Source: Himantopus leucocephalus
Taxonomy: Eukaryota > Chordata > Aves > Charadriiformes > Recurvirostridae
Reading direction: 5' to 3'
Assembly: GCA_003993805.1 (NCBI GenBank)
Contig: RSEF01000006.1
Coordinates: forward strand, 27,065,402 to 27,129,401
DNA: 64,000 nt
Shown: in pieces, positions 36,349 to 49,178 of the stretch
Position numbering within the stretch: position 1 is the first letter of the stretch
How the letters are laid out: the number at the start of each line of letters is the position of its first letter
Translations under genes and position numbers: made by a program
The notes under the pieces: generated by a model
What the model saw: only the letters and a program-made list of their open reading frames with translations
Told to the model about the DNA's origin: nothing
The model's database searches: none

Positions 36349-37020
36349 AGATGCTCACTTTGGACCCTTCTGGCAGGGAAAGGACAAGGAAGTTTCCAAA
36401 GGTAATTAAAATTTATCTTCAGCTACTGGCAAAACAAAACACACAGGGAATGCCTTAATTGGCAGCACTGTGGAACAGAATGTTTGTATTTACAAAAGAA
36501 AAGAGCAGTCCACATGTCAGTAATGGAAGGAGGTTCCAAAAGCATTAGGTGGGGGGTGGGGGGAAATCATGCTCTGAGGCTCTCTGGTTAGAACTTTCCT
36601 CAGCAGTTTAATGCAGTGATTTTCAACTCCTTTTGAACTCTCAAGTCCTAACGAAGCTCTAGAAGTGAGGATCCAATGTGGATATGTCGCTTTCATGGGT
36701 TGCATATGTATATATATGAACTGGCATTTCTTCAGGTGCCAAACAGGGGTGTCTCAGACATAACTGTAGATCACAAACAGTTCATAGACCACAGAACACT
36801 ACTCTTGCATTTGGCTGATCTGATTACCTGTTTCCACTACCAAAAGGCCATCTGAAGATGTCCACAATACGTTTATCCTTACAACATTCCTATAACGCAA
36901 ACTGATACTTCAGCCCATATTAGGTATTTCTGACAGCCATGACTCACTTTCCTGTTTTGAGTATACTTTCCATGGCTTTGGTCACTAAAATGTCTTTGTC
37001 CAAATTGCTTCACTAAGAGG

Positions 37021-37092
37021 TGACACGACACGACACGACATGACACGACACGACACGACATGACATGACATGACATGACATGACATGACATG
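37021..37092. repeat. (YGACA)14 pentanucleotide array
   Basis: Fourteen uninterrupted 5-base units, each TGACA or CGACA, plus a trailing TG. The order is T C C C T C C C T T T T T T, where C means CGACA and T means TGACA. The first 40 bases are two identical 20-base blocks (TGACA then three CGACA); the last 30 are six pure TGACA. The C-to-T difference is at a CpG, so TGACA may be the deaminated form of CGACA. Being a perfect array, it is likely to vary in length among individuals. Confidence 0.95.
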
Positions 37093-40000
37093 GTTAAGAA
37101 TTTTTCCTCAAAAGATTTTTTCATTTTAAAGTGCAGCTTTATCGAAACTACTTTTGGCAGAAGAGCGTTAGTTTGGATGAATTTTTAAGCTAAAAATGGG
37201 CCAATGTTGTCCAAAAAATTGCTTTGACACTCATAAAAGGAAGAAAAAAGCATTCCAATTTGAAGTGCCTTTGTATTTAAACTTTAAGCTAATTTTAGTG
37301 AAGTCTTTTTTTTTGATGTCAACATCCAAATGAATATTTTATGATTTTCAGTATGAACCTTTTCAGTGGGCCCTGACAGAACACATTTCAGCGTGACCAG
37401 TTTGGGGGAAGATTAGTGGTTTAAATTTTTCAGGTTTAAGGTGGAATTTTTAAAATAGCATCTTGAGTTTATTTTTTTCAGAGGTGAGATTTTCCTTTCC
37501 TGACTCAATTTTCCATGTCACTTGGGAGATGATTAAACAAACAAAAAAGATTTACTATTATGAAATTTCTCCTGATGATCAATGCAAGTTTTTTTTTTTT
37601 AAATGGCCTCCAAACAGCACAGCCTCGTAGCTATGCAAAACTGAGAATAATTTTACATATTCAGATGTGCGTTTGAATCCCAGTTAAAGTGGTTTCTCTT
37701 TCAAGGTAGAATATACTTCAGAAAACATTGAGGAAAAAGCAGTTGTCCAAATTGCAAATAATCTTAGAAGACCCTTTTTTATTCAATACAGCATGTATTT
37801 ATCAACTTTGGGGGCATTGTAAATTCATCAAAGGCAGCATGGATTCAAAAAAATGCATAGGAAAGACATCCATTTCCGTAAGGGTAAGAAGTCTCTAGAA
37901 ATACCGTGTATAAGCAATAGCGCCTGAAAGAAAGCCTCTTTGAAGCAGGGAAGAGGCTGTTATGAAAACATGTGGTGATCCAGAACACATCTGTGATGAA
38001 GCAGGGTATGTACTCTTTCCCAGTTTAAGCAATGGGGAGGAGTTAGGGAAGACACTGGAAATGAGCTCAAGCTAACTTTATAAATGATTAAGTGATAATA
38101 ATTCAAAATGAATTCTAGTCTGCATAATTTAGGCGTGTAATTTACCCTCTACTTCTTGGTACTCACTGAACATTTCTTCTAATGTAAACACTTGAATTTC
38201 CCCATCACATCAGCAGCAGTAGGTGTTCTTGAAGACTTCCCGGGTGATGTTCTCTACTGAAATGAAGCCTTTAGACTTACGCTTTTCCATCTGAAGACTG
38301 TTTCAACAAGTACTGCTGCTAGGCAGAGTGGTTCCAGTGGTTCCTGTGGTTTTGATGGCCTGTGAAGGTACAACCACAAGATAGCCACAACACAGATTTA
38401 GTGTTCAGGGCTTCTGCAGCGTGTCCTCAAGAGCTGTCCTCAGATCACACCAGCTAGCAGAACATTTGCTGTAGGATTTGTTGAAGCAGAGAAAAGAGTA
38501 GTTTGTTGGCTGATATTTATCTGCTGTGCAATACAGCTCATTCGCTCTAACACAGACACGTATACCTCCCAACTGTGTTTACACAGCAGCTAATTTCTAC
38601 TTGCGGCTGCTGCTGTTTATAAGGAGAACCAGGCAATTGTTCCTAACAATTCTCTAAAAATAAATGTGCCGCCTTTACTGGGGTCGTTAGAATTCTAAAT
38701 AGTGCATTTCATGATCATTTATAATGCAACAGCCTTAATGAACAGTGCCAAATCGGTCTTAGTATTCTTGAACCACCCGTTGCTCAGTTCCTCTCTCTCT
38801 TTCCACTGCCTTTATGGAAAGAATAACAATAAATCATTTTATATTTAGAAAACTCCTTTTTTTTTTTTTTTCCAGAATTAACCAAAAGGATTAACAGCAC
38901 TCTACCCAATCCTCAAGCCCTCAGCTTAGAAAAAGAAAACATCATCCATGACAGGAATTGGAGCAATTTCTGGAGCAGGACTTATCTTTATATACTTATT
39001 TTTGACTGCAGATATAACAGCAGAGTAGACCAGGATGTAAAATATTCTGGGTCATAACCAGAACTGCAGAACAGAATTTGGTCAGACATTTAGCATAAAC
39101 CTTTATTCTTGAAAAAAATTGACATGAGCTTTTTGATGACATAAATCAAAAATTATGTTTTAAAGGCTTCTCTGAAAGGTAATAGGCTCAAAAGAGGTGT
39201 CCCTAATAGCAGTCTTTGGACGTTGACTCAGTATGGATCTGTAGGTTAAACTATCCTCCAAGGCTCAACAGGACCACTTACTTCTATAGCGAGGGACTCC
39301 ATCCTAGTCCCCTAACTAGCTCTGTGATAAAGGTTATATACTTTTTGGCATATTTGATGTGAGCTTGCTTTTCATTAGAGCTAAAGCAATTGAATCCAGT
39401 GCTCTGAGTTCTGCTTGAAAGGGACGCTTGCTGAGAGGAATGAATGGTTGAAAGATATTGATGAACAGTGTTGGATGGCACAGTGCTTAATAAAAATGAA
39501 TCACACCTTGGCAGCTCTTGGGAATGACCCTACAAATAATTAGGAAATTAAAGTTACTGGAAGAGAATCTGGTGCAGAGTCAATTTTTATTTTTATTCTT
39601 TCAAATCAAGTTTCTTTTTCAGTAACAACCAAACTTCTCCCCAAAAGGACCCAAACCCCACGCAGTTAAGCTCTCCAGGAACTACACAGCAGTCTGGACA
39701 ATGATCATTGTCTTATTTGGTATTTGCTATTTGCCTTTCTAGATGTGTCAGGGCTAGGACTCATGTGTTTGGTACGGGACATCTGCCGTCTTTTCCAAGT
39801 TCACTCAGACTACCAAACTGAATGTCCTATGAAGAATACCCTATGAAGAAGAGCTTATTTTCAAAATCTCTTAAAATACAACCGTCTACTTTTTTTTTTT
39901 CCTCATATTATAGTGAATTTTGTTTTGGGGGGTGGAATAGTTTAAGACATTTACAACCATTTACAAAGTAAGGTTACACTTGAAAAATAAGTTTGGTAGG

Positions 40001-42731
40001 TAAAAAAATGAAAATGCTGCAAGGATTTTGAATCCTAATGCTGACATTTCTTAAAAAGATTATTTTGGAACTTTCAGAATAAGTTTTATTTTTTATGTTT
40101 TCAATGTTTTGCTTCAGAATGACATTTTTGAGAAGTTAAAGCTGAACTACATCAAAATTAAAAGGCTAAATCAAAGTTTAAAACAATGACATAGTTGAAA
40201 TGAAACATGACATAGTTGTGCTATTTGAAAGAAAGCTCTCAGCTTGGCATAGAAGAGGTGTTTTTCTCTCTCATACACACACTATTTGTTTTAGCTCAAC
40301 TATAAGCAATTGTTGCTGCCCAATTTTCCAGTTGGATGCCAAATCAACATGGCAGCCGAACTACTGTTCTACGTGTCAGTTTAATCCACATGATCCATAT
40401 CTCGAAGGGGTGAATTTGGGGAGAGAAAAATTTCTAATCCTTACCAGATTTCAATAGAAAAAAAAAAAAAACAGTGCAGAAGAGAAGAGGGGCTGAGAAT
40501 TAGCTGTTTCTAAACGGTATAAAAATCCAGCAGAGTAATGAGATTACACTGCCTGCTGGTTTATTGCTGAAAACTATAAAAGACAAGCAAGCATTGACAT
40601 AAAACATATGTTATTGATATTTGGTGTGTGGTAGTAACAGAGGAGCTGAAAATGAGGGTCAGCTCAGCACATTGTTTCATACTACCTTACTTATATCCTA
40701 CCTGTTTGCAATATATAGCTTGGTGCAATTCAACTAACCTCCATCTGCTTATCTTAAAAGCAGAAGTACCAGAAATGTCAATGTATATGAAACATGCAAA
40801 TCGTCATTACTAATATGCATCTGGCAATCCTAAAACCAGAAACATTAAAAAAAAAAGTGCGCAGAAATAATTTACATCTAATACATCTAATACAAATGGA
40901 TGTGAAGGAAAAGTACTTAATAAACAAGCTCTAAAGGCGTATTTTTCAGATTGAAAGGGTCATGAAGAGTTTAAGTAGGTGCCTCTTGGTATATGTACAA
41001 ACAAACATGGAGGAAGGGTTCACAACTTTCCATGGTACAGAAAAGACTTTCATAAACGTGTAAGTTAAAACAGTTACTTATGTTTATATAACATTGGTTA
41101 ACTTGAGACAACCGTAAACCAGCTTAAAATAAACAGCAGCGGACAACCAGGAGCAGTTAACATTTCATGAGTGATGGAAGGAATACAAGATTGTCTGCAA
41201 ATTTTGGTAGCTGGTGAGACAGCCACCAGAGCTGTCATCCCTTCCATTCATCCTGGTATCGCAGCCTTTTCAGTCCTGCATATTAATTTTTATATTCTCA
41301 AGAAATATTACTCGCTTAGTTTTATAGTCACATATATAAATACAGACTTTTCTTAGTAGTTTCTGATTCCATTAAACATGGGCTGTTTTTTTGTCTGTGA
41401 CAGAAATAGACCTTTAGAAGTCAAGGATGTAGCGGATGATGGTTTGAACTGTATTCTGGCCATGGCTGTAGCAGTGACTTCTGGAGTAAAGGTCAAGACT
41501 CCACACGTAGTGGAGAAGAAAGCAGCTATATCCCCCTTTGCATCCCTCCACATTCTTCAAAGGGGCATGCACAATATATAGGGAAATTATGTAGGAAGTA
41601 AATCCATCATTCCTCATGAGCCACTCCAGGGGCGATACTAATTCAGCTGAATGAGGCAGAAAAGTCCTGGGAGGTAATGGAGCTAAGGTAGCTGTATGAA
41701 AAGTTAAGCTTGTGATACAGTGGCATAAAGAACTGCAAAGAGTAATTACTGGAAGGGGAACTCAATTAACTGGAACAAACAACTGATTGTGCAATTAAGG
41801 AAAACCCTGTAAATCATTACAAACCTCTTGTCATACAGCATTTCTCCACAGTCCTGCTGTAGAGGCTCTGCTCTATCAGCTAAGGGTTAGGGCTAAGCTG
41901 CAATCATGTTTTCATTGCTGTATTATGAACCACTAATGATGATCACTTGTGTGCTTTTCTTAATTACCTTGAACAACAATGCACATCTCTCTAACCTTCC
42001 ATTTTACCATGGCATAAGAGAAAGTGCCGGAAGCCATACAGAATCATGCAGCAGTCCATATACCATACCCAGGTTTACAGGTTTGGATTTGTACCTTTCC
42101 TACCAAAGACCAGCTATCCCAGCGAAGGCACAAGGTTCCTTTCTTGTCAGATCATTTGCCCAGAATGCAACAAATGGTTATATTTTGAGTTTTAAATCCA
42201 CTCAGGCATCACTGGGTAGAAAACTAGATTTGCACTTCATTGATTATAAGGTTTGCTTCTATTTAGAAGAGATAGGAAGAGAAAGAAGAAAAAAATCTCA
42301 TTTCAGTATTATTCAAAAGAGAATAATAGAGAAAAAAGAGATCAGTAGAACAAAGCAGAATAGTGAGAATATGTGAGAAGGAGAGAAACTACAAACTCAG
42401 TTGGCAGGACTGTCTGGAGATCAGACTCCTTCAAACTTCACCTTTATGAGCTTGCTTGCAATTGTCTCGCTGACTCTTTGTGATGAAATTGTTGTGTTGG
42501 ACTCCTCCTCTAGGTGAGGATATTGGTTTTCTTTACTTTCTAAAATTTCAGCAAAACTAGCTACGCTGTTTATGAGACTTCAATAAGAGACTAAGAGAGG
42601 GAAATAAAATGTTTCTGCTGCGTTTTGTCATAGCCTTTCCAGCTACCTGAAAAATGTTCATTTAAAAAAAATCCTGCCATGGTTCCTCTGTGAAAGGAGG
42701 AACCCTAAAGGGTTTGGGGTTGTTTGTTTTT

Positions 42732-42837
42732 GTTCTGTTTTTCCTTTCGATCTTTATACATCAAGAGAACTTTTGGAAGGGTTTCTTTCTTTTGTTTTAT
42801 TTTTCCTTTCAATCTTTGTACATCAAGAGAACTTTGT
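42732..42837 (+). repeat. Imperfect tandem duplication, 62-base period
   Basis: Two copies of about 44 bases start at 42732 and 42794 (period 62). Both read GTT.T.TTTTTCCTTTC.AT then CTTT.TACATCAAGAGAACTTT with only a few differences. The spacer is T-rich. This looks like a local duplication, not a transposon. It also makes neighbouring short open frames repeat themselves. Confidence 0.85.
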
Positions 42838-45189
42838 TCCAAAGGCAGCACCTACTTACTCAGAAAGAGCATGCCCTCATGGTGGTTGGGCCGTCACTGT
42901 CTCCTGGAAAAAAGAAGCCCTTTTCCCCAATCTCATTTCTACCACACTGAGATGCATAAGGAACTTGTTTCTGAAAGCGTAACCACTGATCCGTCCTCCA
43001 GCACCGACTGGTGCTCGTGAGAAGTGCCGTACAACCTGCTCTGAAAAAATGCCATCTTTTTACCCACTGAACAGTACCGGCAGCTGTTTCTTACACCACC
43101 CCTTGCTAAAGGCATTTTTAAACAGTGTTGTCAAAAATAACCTCTAAGGGAAATTCACCTTCTGTGGCCCGTCGGTCCTTGGCCTGGGTTTGGAGAAGCT
43201 GCTAACAAGGCTGATGATTAGTGACAATTCTGGTAACAGTACTTATGGTGGAAACATCTGGCTGGATGCTCTGAACTGGATGCAGACCCACCAGCCTGAC
43301 CCACCATTTGCTACTGTGCAAATGGCTTTATATTTCAGAGAACACAGGATCATTTATCTTCATTAAGCCACAGTTCCTAAACCCAATAACTAATGACAAC
43401 TAGTTTGGAAATGGCTGTGCAGAAAAGGAAGTACTAAGGGAATAAACAAATTCTGAGAACAGGAAAAGTGCAGACTGGAGGAAAGGAGACATGAAAATAT
43501 TTTCTTCTCTGAAAGCATTTGGGATCTTGCGAGGATGTTTCAGTGCGGATTGAACCACCGGTATTTCCTGACCAAAGTGAGCAAGACCACTGGATATGTG
43601 AAGCTGTCTGAACGCGTGCAGGTGGACACAGCTGGCAGAGGACAAGCTCAGCAGCTTTCCTGGCCCCCCAGGCACGGGCTGCACTGATTTCTTGCTGCCT
43701 GTCCCTTGTAATTGTCAATAAGTAGCAGAGCCACGGCCAGGATTTAGGATCTACGAGAGGAAAAAGAGGTGGCTTTTCATGTGAAATGCAGACAGGGGCT
43801 CTTTTCTTCTGAGTGTTTCTGTGCCTCCAGTCCTAAATTTCAGCCCAGTCTTGCTGTACTGGTGCTGCCCACTTTCCTGAGCTACCTGAATTAAATATTC
43901 CCTGTTCCTCTAAGCAGGGTACTGCTTCCCAGATACCTTCGGATTCAGTCTTTGTGAAGAAAGCATACAAGGCACAGCCAGGAGATGGTTGCCACAAGCT
44001 TCCCAGAAAGAAAACTTCAGTGAGAAAAAGTTAACAGCTTCCATCTAAAAAGGACAAGAAAGCGACAGCAGTCTTTAAAACACACTTTAAAAATTCAGGG
44101 CACTCAAGGAGCAGCACAGAAGGAAGCCTGGTACCCAGCTCTCCTCAGCATCCCAGGCTTCTTTTACAATCTGCCCTGAAAACCCCAGTGAATGTAGAAA
44201 GAAAGATGATTTGTTAACAGCTGTGTTTTAAGGTAAGAGTGAAAATGTTTTCCATCTACTCTTGTATTATGCTAATTCACATAAAGACTTGAGAATTGAC
44301 CACTAATTTTAAAAAATGTTGGTGGGAATTGCTGATGGGTTTTGTCCAGTCTTTACAGAGAGGATTTTTCATCATTTCTAACCAGCATTCAGTCCCAGCA
44401 CTAAAAATGCACATTCACCATCTGGGCCTATTGCTTAACTGATTGCTTTATACTACTTCATAGCCCTTTTGTAAAAACAACTTGTATCCAAATGAAGAAA
44501 AGCCTCTGATATTTTACTTTTCCCTGTTCTGCAAATAATGGCGCATGAAATCCCTCTTCCCGGGGCTATGAAGAAGTTTTAACTTAAAAATGAGAAGATT
44601 GCTGTATCATCAAAGCAGCAAGGATCTGAACAATCTTCCAACTGGAAAACTGGGGAGAAAGATCTAACTTACTTAAAATAGCCTTGACAAGTTTATAATG
44701 AGCTTGTATGAGGAGGCAGCATCAGGTCACAGAGGACTGGACTTGATCAAAAAAATTTGTTTTGACTCCAACTTTTAAATGTGCTGAAGACTGTTTTAGT
44801 GAAATTTAGGAAGATGTGAGTACCTTTTCTTTTGGTGTTTCGGTGTTTTTAAAAGATAAGCAGCATCCTCTATTTACTGAGAAAAAGTACAAGTATATAA
44901 AAGAAGAAGAAGCAGAAATAGAAATTGTGAGGAAGCAAACAAATGAGATTTGAGCTCATTCAGAGGCCTCTATTTTCTATGTTAAGGGTAACATGCATCG
45001 ACCAATAATTCACAGGCTGCTGGTGTTCTGAAAACCCATTCTAAATGGCTCACAACTGCTCAAAGAAACTGTGTCACCTTCCTATAGCTAAAATTTAGCA
45101 GTAACTGTGCATAACAGGCGATGAGATATGTAAAGGCTTGTCAGGGGTCTATGATTCCAAAGGACTGTAATTCAGTTAAACTGCCTTCA

Positions 45190-45300
45190 TGAATATGATC
45201 ATTTCTATTTTACAATTAGGATGAACAAAGGAATATGTAAAGGACACACAGGAGTGAAGTGGCAAAATCAAGAAAACAACCAGCTCGTCCACATTGCATT
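45190..45300 (-). mobile_element. MIR-like SINE fragment (diverged)
   Basis: In reverse orientation: TTTCTATTTTACAATTAGGA, then GTAAAGGACACACAGGAGTG and AAGTGGCAAAATCAAG, resembling the MIR words 'attttacagatgaggaa...aaagtgacttgcccaaggtcacacagg...agtggcagagcc'. Weaker than the copies at 22490 and 26850. Confidence 0.42.
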
Positions 45301-45432
45301 ATTTGATAATGTATAGGAAGGCATAGCAGGCACGGTTGCCAGACTTTCAGGGGAATGGCTTGGCTAGGTATCCTCCAAGGGCCACACTGATGACTGCCAT
45401 TTTTTTCTGTTACTGCTGGGAACCAGTTATGA

Positions 45433-45720
45433 GAACATGGCTTCACTAAGGGCAAATCATCCCGTATAAATTTGGTGGCCTTCTATGATGGCTTTACAGC
45501 GTTGGTGGATAAGGGAAGAGCAACTGACATCATTTACCTGGACTTATGCAAAGCATTTGACACTTTCCTGCACGACATCCATGTCTCTAAATTGGATTTG
45601 ATGGATGGATCACTTGGTGGATAAGGAACTGGCTGGATGGCTGCACTCAAAGAGTTGAGGTCAATGGCTCGATGTTCAAGTGGCGAGCAGTGACGAGTGG
45701 CATTCCTCAGGGGTCGGTAC
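45433..45720 (+). pseudogene. CR1 ORF2 reverse-transcriptase fragment
   Basis: A piece of the CR1 reverse transcriptase on the plus strand. From 45433 the frame reads EHGFTKGKS, then [18 protein letters not shown], then [20 protein letters not shown], which holds the RT palm motif around the first catalytic aspartate ([10 protein letters not shown]). A deletion near 45597 and a stop at 45622 break it. It then resumes in another frame from 45627 as [14 protein letters not shown] and [10 protein letters not shown], the latter being the RT PQGS motif. The catalytic FADD-type motif lies further on in a full element and is absent here. There is no 3' tail: similarity stops near 45720, so both ends are missing. 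Not functional. Confidence 0.88.
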
Positions 45721-48700
45721 GAACCAGCAATCCTATTCAAAGCTATCCCCTCCCATACAAAAGAAATGGTGCCCAATTTTCAGCCAACTGACCCTCCATG
45801 AACAAATTGCCTTTATATATGTGTGTTAGGTACCAGTCATTGTGAAGATCCAATGAAAGCCCATAGGAACAACCACAGGACTAATAATTTCTTTGCGATT
45901 GAAATGAAGTTGCTGTTCACTCCCCGATAAAAATCCAACACATTTCTGTCAGCTTCAGCTTGTTCCTGTTTCTCCAGTGAGCACCAAACATCAGAATCTG
46001 GTCACTGGTCCTCTGCTTGTTAGGAGCAAAACACTCAAAAAATAAGAAGCAGGAAAGCTGCACGAATGCTCTCTGTTTCAGGAGGCTATGAAACAGATGG
46101 CTTGGTTATAGCATCGTTTCCCTCTGCAATAAAGGCTTTGCTTTAATTCTGTAAGTACAGCTCATCTATCTCAACCAAGGGGATCCTAGAGGCTTTGTCA
46201 GTTTTGTGTGTCTGTTTGGGGGCAAGACAGAAAAGTTGTTTTCTTGCCATGGAAAATAAATGTGCTTCAGTACAGCAAAACAAGAAGTTAAAAAAAAAAA
46301 AAAAGACACATTATAAGCAAGGAAACAATGATTTTTCATGCAGGAGAGGAAGCAAAGCATTAAATAGGGTATATGGGGAAACCGGGCGGTCAGAGCCCCA
46401 TCTTGTGGCAGAAAGTCCAATTCATGTTCCTCCCGTTGTGCATGAGTCACCATATCCCAGTGACAATGTTCTGGGACATTGCTCTGTGCAGCTGGCCTTT
46501 AAATATTTAAATCTATTGGACTACAAGGAAGATGTCCGCTCTTTGCCAAGCAGCTGCCTATAAACAGCTTTCTGAATTGCAAGTCTAGATTGCACTAGCC
46601 TAATCCAGAAGAGAACAAGAGGAATTGTGTCATTAACTTTTCCCTTTCATGCAAAAAAGAACCCCTTTGTGCTGGGAAGGCAGGGGTGGGTCTGAGTCTC
46701 GAAAGGAACTAAGGTGACACTGAGCTTTTTTGGTGTTTCTTTGTTCAGTTTGGGAGTTTGCTGTGGTCTGGGGCAGGAATACAACTCCAAGCTGGCTGCT
46801 CTCTTGCTAAAGACAATTTCTCCAGGTCTCCTTTGCACCCACTCCAGCCAGCAAAGTAGACATTCTCCAGGTAATATTCCAGAACAGTCACCCCGCTCAG
46901 CTAGCTACAGGCAGAGAGAAGACTATCAGTCAGTGGCTGCAAATTGCTATTTCGGGATCTTCACGGTCCCAGACCTACAGAAGTGCAATGTAGAAATCTC
47001 TTTTATTCGTGCCCAGGTCACCTCTCCTAGGATTTGTTTCTGTAAATACACCCCCAACCATCTACTGCGTGTTGAGGAGGACAGGAGCAAAGAACTTGCA
47101 GCTAAGAGCGTATCAGTCATATCTATGAAACTGTCTGAAAGAGATCAGAGCCACATTCACCTTTTTTTCTAACAAAGATCCATCTCTTTAAGAGATTTTG
47201 GCACATTGCACTGATTCCAACAGGAGCTGAACTTTGAGATGAGAATTAGGTTCCTAAATACCATCAAGTTCTGAGGTTTTGTGACTGGGGACTTTCCAGA
47301 CACAAAGATGGATTTGTCTGAATACAGCCTATCTCTGGAAGAGTCTGCTTTAGGTCTCAAAAAAAGATTGGAAATCATTACAAAGTTCTCTCTTGAGCCT
47401 TCTCTTGCTTTCTCATCTCTGTTAATGAGCATTTATACATGGAGAACACGTTCTCTCATGTCATTTTGTTACCATTGCATCTAACAATGAAGTAAAATGA
47501 GTACAGAAAAGGTGCAAAGTTTTTGCATACTCATAAGTTTATTTGAAACTTCTGTCAAGTGGGATATTTCATTATGAACCTGGGCCAAAACTTGTAGATT
47601 AACTGAGTTCATCTAGGTGCCCTCAAAAACAGCTTCTTTGAAAACAGACTGATGAACCATCTTGCCCATTTATATTTCTAGCTCGGATATGAGTCTGTGG
47701 TGGTTCACTTCTGCTTTGCTGTGACCTGAGGGCAGAGTAAAGGGCCAACCAGGATCCTTCACCTCCTGTGGAAGCCTGCGCTCAGCATGGCTTTGGCCAC
47801 AGGTCACTGGTTAGCAGCCTCTGCCATGTGGCTTCTTCATGTTCTCAGTTTGGTTCTTTAAGGGTGCATCACAGAGTTGAACGGCAACTTATTAGTGAAC
47901 TAGCAAACGGGATGCAGACCTGTCATGGAAAAAGTACTCCTACACTAGGACATCCATTCCTAACAAAATAATCTTAAATACTTTATGCAGAAATATTCTG
48001 TGGTGAAGACAGCAGCCATCACATCCTATACATATCACCCGGATAATTATTAACCTTATTATTAATATTTTTTCCTATTGGATGCATCTAAAGGATGTCA
48101 GACTCTGCCATACTATTCATGCTACAAACAAGGCTTGAGGGAAAGCGTCTGGCCTAAGGATCTTCAGCCTGAGCACAAGAACAAATGAAAACAAGAAGAT
48201 GAAGTTCATAAGCAGAACTGGGAAAAGGATCCAGATATTTTAGCTTACAAAGTCATGCTTCATACATTGGGCCACACTCAGTTCCTTCCCTCTCCTTTAA
48301 CCTATGCTTTTTCTACCCTATTGGGTGCTCTTTCCCTATCTGCAAAAGATGGTGGCTCTGTAAGAGAAATGTCTGGAAAAGAAATAAAATCAAAAGGAAA
48401 AAGCTGTAATTTATGGTGGAAACTTTTGATAGAAACACTGGAAGGGCATATGCTGGAAGACCATATGGCACTGGGGAATCTTTGGATTTACGGGGTGGCT
48501 TGCTGGGGTGGAGGGAGGTGAGGTTTGAGAATGCCAGAACTTCATTTGCTACATAAAATATGCTGACAGCTTTTCTTTGATTCTAGGAAAGTGTGAACAT
48601 CTCTCCTAGAAACTTCAAGTGACACAGAGGAGTCTTCACTAGTGGAAAAGGAAAGCACAAATGCCAATAGCTTGAACAGGCTGTGGCTGTTTCCCTGTTT

Positions 48701-49178
48701 CTGGAAGAATGTGGAAATATTTTTATTTTTATTCAGTATTTTTGAAAGTTTTATGTTTTCTGTTAACAGACTTTTTAAAAATACTTCACAAGGATTATTT
48801 TCAAAAGGTCAGAAAGTGGTATTAGTCAGGTTTGTTTTGCTGAGCATCCTTTGAAGACTGTTTTTCTACAGTAAACAAAAACTTGAGAAATCCCTAATTG
48901 GCAATTAAATAGTTCTTATGGACATCCCTATTTTTTAGAAAAAGGGCATTTAAAAAAAAAATGATATGGGCATAAAGTTTCGGCTTGGCTTACTAATGCT
49001 TTGGATTATTTTTTTCTCAGTGTATTTCAAACATGTTATTTGCAAACCTGTTTACTCACTACTCAGTTCTTGCTCCAGCTAAATTACATTCTTTACAAAT
49101 AATATTACTCATTATGCTTCTCCCCAGCTATTCTTCATATGTTTTCTTTGCTGATACTCAGTTGTTGGTGCTCACATT
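45721..49178. other. Single-copy noncoding DNA
   Basis: No gene or transposon recognised. A run of A lies at about 46290-46304. The 152-codon open frame at 46714-47172 and the 122-codon frame at 46195-46563 resemble no family I know. A possible CTCF site lies at 46395-46412. Confidence 0.45.
46395..46412 (-). promoter_or_regulatory. Possible CTCF-type site
   Basis: On the minus strand the sequence TCTGCCACAAGATGGGGC fits the central part of the CTCF motif (CCAC, then AG, then GG-rich) fairly well. One or two positions differ from the best consensus. A single motif match in 64 kb can be chance. Confidence 0.3.

Larger units (their letters stand above)
36349..45189. other. Single-copy noncoding DNA
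   Basis: No gene or transposon recognised apart from the items listed separately (pentanucleotide array, 62-base tandem duplication). A G-rich patch lies at 36549-36563. Homopolymer T runs lie at 38857-38871 and 39890-39900. The stretch about 38500-38770 looks like a possible conserved noncoding element. The 156-codon open frame at 41906-42376 ends in a lysine/glutamate-rich tail from A-rich DNA and resembles nothing known. Two copies of CCTATGAAGAA lie at 39826 and 39840. Confidence 0.45.

Noticed and set aside
36879..37124. Minus-strand open frame with repeated MSCHV/SCRVV units
   Set aside because: It is simply the translation of the TGACA/CGACA pentanucleotide array, which stays open in this frame because no unit makes a stop codon.
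41906..42376. 156-codon open frame, plus strand
   Set aside because: Hydrophobic start and K/E-rich end follow base composition; no known family, and one long frame is expected by chance in 64 kb.
46714..47172. 152-codon open frame, plus strand
   Set aside because: A signal-like hydrophobic start was considered, but no domain is recognisable and no supporting context exists.
47690..47860. Possible solo LTR
   Set aside because: No matching TG...CA ends, target-site duplication, TATA box or primer-binding site could be seen.
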